A program made the position numbers and the translations under genes. DNA of 64,000 bases from an uncultured Alphaproteobacteria bacterium. Its GTDB lineage: Bacteria; Pseudomonadota; Alphaproteobacteria; Micavibrionales; Micavibrionaceae. Shown one piece after another: positions 61,001 to 64,000 of the stretch. Under the pieces are notes generated by a model. It was not told the DNA's origin, did no database searches, and saw only the letters and a program-made list of their open reading frames with translations. The DNA lies in NCBI GenBank assembly GCA_946481075.1, contig CAMLMC010000001.1:186001-250000 (forward strand), given 5' to 3'. The stretch's first letter is position 1. Each line of letters begins with the position of its first letter.

Positions 61001-62089
61001 ATGATGCGATCAGGTCCGAAACCTTTGCCTTTCCAGCTTGGAATGGCCTCCCTGGCGTCCGCGGGACTGGCTGGCGGGGCGGTTTTTGATGCGCAAACGC
61101 TGCAGGATTTTTTTCGCGGGATTCAGAAATATCAGGCCTATGATTACAAACGCCCCGATGCCGTGCTGAAGAATGTATGGGGCAGGGGGCAGGCGGGATT
61201 ATACCGCGTGCCGGGACTGAAATCCGCCTATGATGTCCCTGTCGTTCTGGTGCCATCCATGATCAACAAATCCGATATTCTTGACCTGCTGCCGGATAAA
61301 TCCTTGCTGCGCTGGCTGTCCGCCCATGGGTTTGACACTTATTTATATGACTGGGGCACGCCTGTGGAGGATGGCGGGCAGGGAAGTTTCGATGCTGCGT
61401 TGGCAGACCGGCTTATCCCTGCGCTTGAATCGTTGGGAAAGCCATGCATCCTGCTTGGTTACTGCATGGGCGGGCTTTTTACGGCGGCCGTTTCCGCCCT
61501 GCGGCCCGATCTTGTGAAGGCACAAATCCTTCTGGCCACACCATGGAATTTCCACGACCAGAAAGGCTATCTTAAAAACCGCCTGAGCATCATGAGCCCG
61601 ATGGCGATGTCATACATGCAGCAATACAGCCGTCTGCCCGAAAGCTGGATGCAGGCTGTCTTTGCCTCGCTGGACCCTGAAGGCAGCATCCGCAAGTTTT
61701 CGTCTTTCGCACGTCAAGAGGATGAAGGGAAAGAGCGTCTGTTCGTCGCCGTTGAAGACTGGCTCAACGAAGGGGTGGATTTGCCGAGCGGTATCGCCAA
61801 GACCAGCCTCGGGAATTGGTATGAAAGGAATGAACCTTACGCCGGCGAATGGGTGGTTCAGGGACAAAATATCGACGCGGGCCGGATTGCGGCGCCAACC
61901 TTCGTTATTGCTGCGAAAGGGGACCGTATCGTGCCGCCCGATTCCGCCTTGGGATTTGCCGATAAAAATCCGGCGGCGCGCACGCTGGTATGTGAAACAG
62001 GCCATGTGGGGCTTCTTGCCGGAAGCCGGGCTGAAGGAATGGTGTGGAAGCCCATTGCCGATTGGTGCGCCGCGCAGCAGAAATCTTAA
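61001..62089 (+). CDS. phaC: PHA synthase, class III-like PhaC
   Basis: A 362-aa alpha/beta-hydrolase-type PHA synthase that polymerises hydroxyacyl-CoA. The lipase-like box G-Y-C-M-G-G gives nucleophile C155; D308 (A-K-G-D-R-I-V-P) and H335 (T-G-H-V-G-L-L) complete the triad. Size matches class III PhaC (about 355 aa), well short of class I (about 580). Class III enzymes need a PhaE partner, which is not seen here; the protein might be a self-sufficient short type. First of phaC-phaA-phaB. ATG 61001 or 61004; leaderless-type start. Confidence 0.85.
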   Translation: MMRSGPKPLPFQLGMASLASAGLAGGAVFDAQTLQDFFRGIQKYQAYDYKRPDAVLKNVWGRGQAGLYRVPGLKSAYDVPVVLVPSMINKSDILDLLPDKSLLRWLSAHGFDTYLYDWGTPVEDGGQGSFDAALADRLIPALESLGKPCILLGYCMGGLFTAAVSALRPDLVKAQILLATPWNFHDQKGYLKNRLSIMSPMAMSYMQQYSRLPESWMQAVFASLDPEGSIRKFSSFARQEDEGKERLFVAVEDWLNEGVDLPSGIAKTSLGNWYERNEPYAGEWVVQGQNIDAGRIAAPTFVIAAKGDRIVPPDSALGFADKNPAARTLVCETGHVGLLAGSRAEGMVWKPIADWCAAQQKS

Positions 62090-62175
62090 CTTTTTATCGG
62101 TTGGCATCTTGAAATGGGGGGCGCACCGCCTTAATGTCGCTTTCAGAAATTCACCCCTTTTCCAAGGATGCCCCC

Positions 62176-63378
62176 ATGACCGATCCTATTGTTATCGTCG
62201 CCGCAAAAAGAACCGCCATTGGTTCGTTCGGCGGCGCGTTTTCGAATGTTCCAGCCCACGACCTTGGCGCCACTGTCATCAAGACGGTTCTGGCCGATGC
62301 GAAGGTGGATGCTGCGGAAGTGGACGAGGTAATCATGGGGCAGGTTCTGACCGCCATTCAGGGACAAAACCCGGCCCGCCGCGCTGCAATCCTTGCAGGA
62401 TTGCCCAAAGAAAAAACGGCCATGACCATTAATCAGGTTTGCGGGTCCGGCCTTCGCGCCGTCGCTCTGGGTCTGCAATCGATTGCGAATGGCGATAGCG
62501 ATATCGTTGTTGCAGGCGGTCAGGAGAATATGACGCTTTCACCGCACGCGGTCCAGCTCCGCTCCGGCGTTAAAATGGGCCCCGGCACACTGGCCGATAC
62601 TATGATCATCGATGGCTTGTGGGATGCATTCAACGATTATCACATGGGCATCACGGCCGAAAATATTGCCGAAAAATTCGCGATTTCGCGTGAGGCCCAA
62701 GATGAGTTTGCGGCGGGCTCACAGCAAAAGGCCGAGGCCGCCATCAAGGCCGGCAAATTCAAAGATGAAATCATTCCTGTGTCCGTAAAGGTCAAAAAGG
62801 AAGAGGTTGCCATCGACAAGGATGAATTTCCGCGGGAAGGCGTCACCGCCGATGCGCTGGGCAAGCTCCGCCCCGCGTTCAAGGGCGATGGCTCGGTCAC
62901 GGCGGGCAATGCGTCCGGATTGAATGATGGCGCGGCCGCGGTTGTGTTGATGCGCGAAAGTGAGGCCCGCAAGCGTGGTCTTACGCCATTTGCACGCATC
63001 GCATCATGGGCAACGGCAGGTGTTGATCCAGCCATCATGGGTACGGGACCTATACCGGCCTCGCAAAAGGCACTCAAGAAAGCCGGATGGGATGTGGCGG
63101 ACCTCGACCTCGTTGAATCCAACGAAGCGTTCGCCGCGCAGGCCTGCTGTGTTTTGAAAGAGCTGAAGCTTGATCCCGCCAAGGTCAACGTCAATGGCGG
63201 CGCTATTTCGCTGGGCCATCCGATCGGCGCATCGGGATGCCGTGTCCTTGTGACGTTGCTGCATGAAATGGCGCGCCGGAAAGCGCACAAAGGCCTTGTC
63301 ACGCTGTGCATCGGCGGCGGGATGGGGATTGCGATGTGTGTGGAGCGTGATGCGTCCGCCGACTGGAAAACACTTTAA
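62176..63378 (+). CDS. phaA: Acetyl-CoA acetyltransferase (beta-ketothiolase)
   Basis: Thiolase of 400 aa condensing two acetyl-CoA to acetoacetyl-CoA, first step of PHB synthesis. The acylated Cys is in [14 protein letters not shown] (near residue 88), the active-site His is in [15 protein letters not shown], and the second Cys is in [10 protein letters not shown]. The frame reaches 62134, but AAGGA 7 nt before ATG 62176 and the family N-terminus ([14 protein letters not shown]) fix the start. Between phaC (86-bp gap) and phaB (15-bp gap). Confidence 0.96.
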   Translation: MTDPIVIVAAKRTAIGSFGGAFSNVPAHDLGATVIKTVLADAKVDAAEVDEVIMGQVLTAIQGQNPARRAAILAGLPKEKTAMTINQVCGSGLRAVALGLQSIANGDSDIVVAGGQENMTLSPHAVQLRSGVKMGPGTLADTMIIDGLWDAFNDYHMGITAENIAEKFAISREAQDEFAAGSQQKAEAAIKAGKFKDEIIPVSVKVKKEEVAIDKDEFPREGVTADALGKLRPAFKGDGSVTAGNASGLNDGAAAVVLMRESEARKRGLTPFARIASWATAGVDPAIMGTGPIPASQKALKKAGWDVADLDLVESNEAFAAQACCVLKELKLDPAKVNVNGGAISLGHPIGASGCRVLVTLLHEMARRKAHKGLVTLCIGGGMGIAMCVERDASADWKTL

Positions 63379-63393
63379 TTCAGGAAATTTATA

Positions 63394-64000
63394 ATGACAC
63401 AAGTTGCAATCGTCACAGGCGGAACCCGCGGCATAGGCCTTGAAATCACCAAGGGATTGATGGAGGCGGGGTATCAGGTGGCGGCCATTTATCATGGCAA
63501 TGATGACGCCGCCAGGGCCTGTGAACAACAGACCAATGCGCGGGCTTTTAAATTCGATGTGTCCGATTTCAATGCTTGTCAGGATGGCGTTGCAAAAATC
63601 GAGGCGGAGATGGGGCCGGTGGGCGTTTTGGTCAACAATGCCGGTATTACCCGCGATGGTATGATGCACAAAATGTCGGCGGACCTGTGGCATGAAGTCA
63701 TGGAAACCAACCTGACATCCTGTTTCAATATGAGCCGGGCCGTCATCAATGGCATGCGCGAACGCGGGTTTGGCCGCATTATTAATATCAGCTCGATTAA
63801 CGGGCAAAAGGGGCAATTCGGCCAGACCAATTATTCCGCGGCCAAGGCGGGCATGCTGGGCTTTACCAAGGCGCTGGCGCTTGAATCCGCCGCCAAAGGG
63901 ATTACGGTCAATGCCATATGCCCCGGCTATATCGCAACCGATATGACATCGTCCATGAAACAGGATGTTCTGGATTCCATCATCCGCCAGATTCCGGTGG
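63394..64000 (+). CDS. phaB: Acetoacetyl-CoA reductase (partial, cut by the window end)
   Basis: SDR enzyme reducing acetoacetyl-CoA to (R)-3-hydroxybutyryl-CoA with NADPH. The first 202 codons are present and the frame is open at the window end. Visible are the T-G-G-T-R-G-I-G cofactor site, the N-N-A-G-I-T-R-D block typical of PhaB, the catalytic Ser in N-I-S-S-I-N-G and Y-x-x-x-K in Q-T-N-Y-S-A-A-K-A-G. CAGGAA lies about 8 nt before ATG. Third gene of phaC-phaA-phaB. Confidence 0.95.
   Translation, partial: MTQVAIVTGGTRGIGLEITKGLMEAGYQVAAIYHGNDDAARACEQQTNARAFKFDVSDFNACQDGVAKIEAEMGPVGVLVNNAGITRDGMMHKMSADLWHEVMETNLTSCFNMSRAVINGMRERGFGRIINISSINGQKGQFGQTNYSAAKAGMLGFTKALALESAAKGITVNAICPGYIATDMTSSMKQDVLDSIIRQIPV

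Overview
The window reads as one continuous stretch of chromosome from a free-living alphaproteobacterium of moderately high GC. The indications are a Ros/MucR-type regulator, an Alph_Pro_TM (TIGR02186-like) membrane protein, overlapping lgt, MidA/NDUFAF7 and pgeF genes, UbiK/UbiE, and a complete PHA (polyhydroxyalkanoate) toolkit. A Micavibrio- or Rhodospirillales-like host is an inference only. There is no rRNA, prophage, insertion sequence or CRISPR array. One tRNA gene (Ser, anticodon CGA) is present. Most of the window is housekeeping, with several short AT-richer or unrecognised genes between.

Layout. 0-9 kb: a DJ-1/PfpI protein, an outer-membrane efflux lipoprotein with an MFS transporter, an M14-type peptidase, a hybrid histidine kinase with a YdeI/OmdA-like small protein, a soluble chemoreceptor with two near-identical PAS domains, and a GAF protein. 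9-22 kb: tRNA-Ser, glnD, two tandem LysE-type exporters, mutS, coaBC, an Ala/Glu-rich anchored protein, ubiE, an unrecognised protein, murJ, trpS. 22-31 kb: two small unknowns, a TauE / Alph_Pro_TM / UspA / Nfu run, a polysaccharide deacetylase, tsaB, a MucR regulator, then proC-ybjN-ubiK on the minus strand. 31-39 kb: hldD, lgt-midA-pgeF, prs, two unknown proteins, rplY, pth, a small AT-rich membrane protein, ychF. 39-46 kb: a minus-strand run ilvE - 145-aa unknown - 776-aa unknown, an OmpR/EnvZ-type pair, csaA, phasin. 46-64 kb: a large PAS histidine kinase, recX, an ABC-2 permease, hslO, two lipoproteins, a second DJ-1 protein, prfB with its programmed frameshift, a pair of large unrecognised exported proteins (55.5-60.2 kb), then phaR, phaC, phaA and phaB (cut by the window end).

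Functional themes: PHA storage (phasin, PhaR, PhaC, PhaA, PhaB); envelope building (MurJ, Lgt, HldD, PgeF, OmpA-like lipoprotein); nitrogen and amino-acid handling (GlnD, IlvE, ProC, LysE pair); and a rich sensory set (three histidine kinases, one response regulator, a soluble MCP, a GAF protein).

Four things stand out. (1) The pair at 55475-56743 and 56878-60195 shares an N-terminal exported domain; the first adds two TcpQ/STN-like repeats and the second a very long coiled coil with about seven repeats. (2) The two unrecognised genes behind ilvE form a tight operon. (3) Many genes have a -10-like hexamer 5-7 nt before an ATG and no Shine-Dalgarno, suggesting a leaderless class; in two cases the -35 lies at the edge of a dispersed intergenic palindrome. 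(4) At least three types of intergenic palindromic repeat are scattered through the window. Start codons were moved inward from the longest reading frame where a ribosome site, signal peptide, family N-terminus or terminator argued for it; each case is stated.
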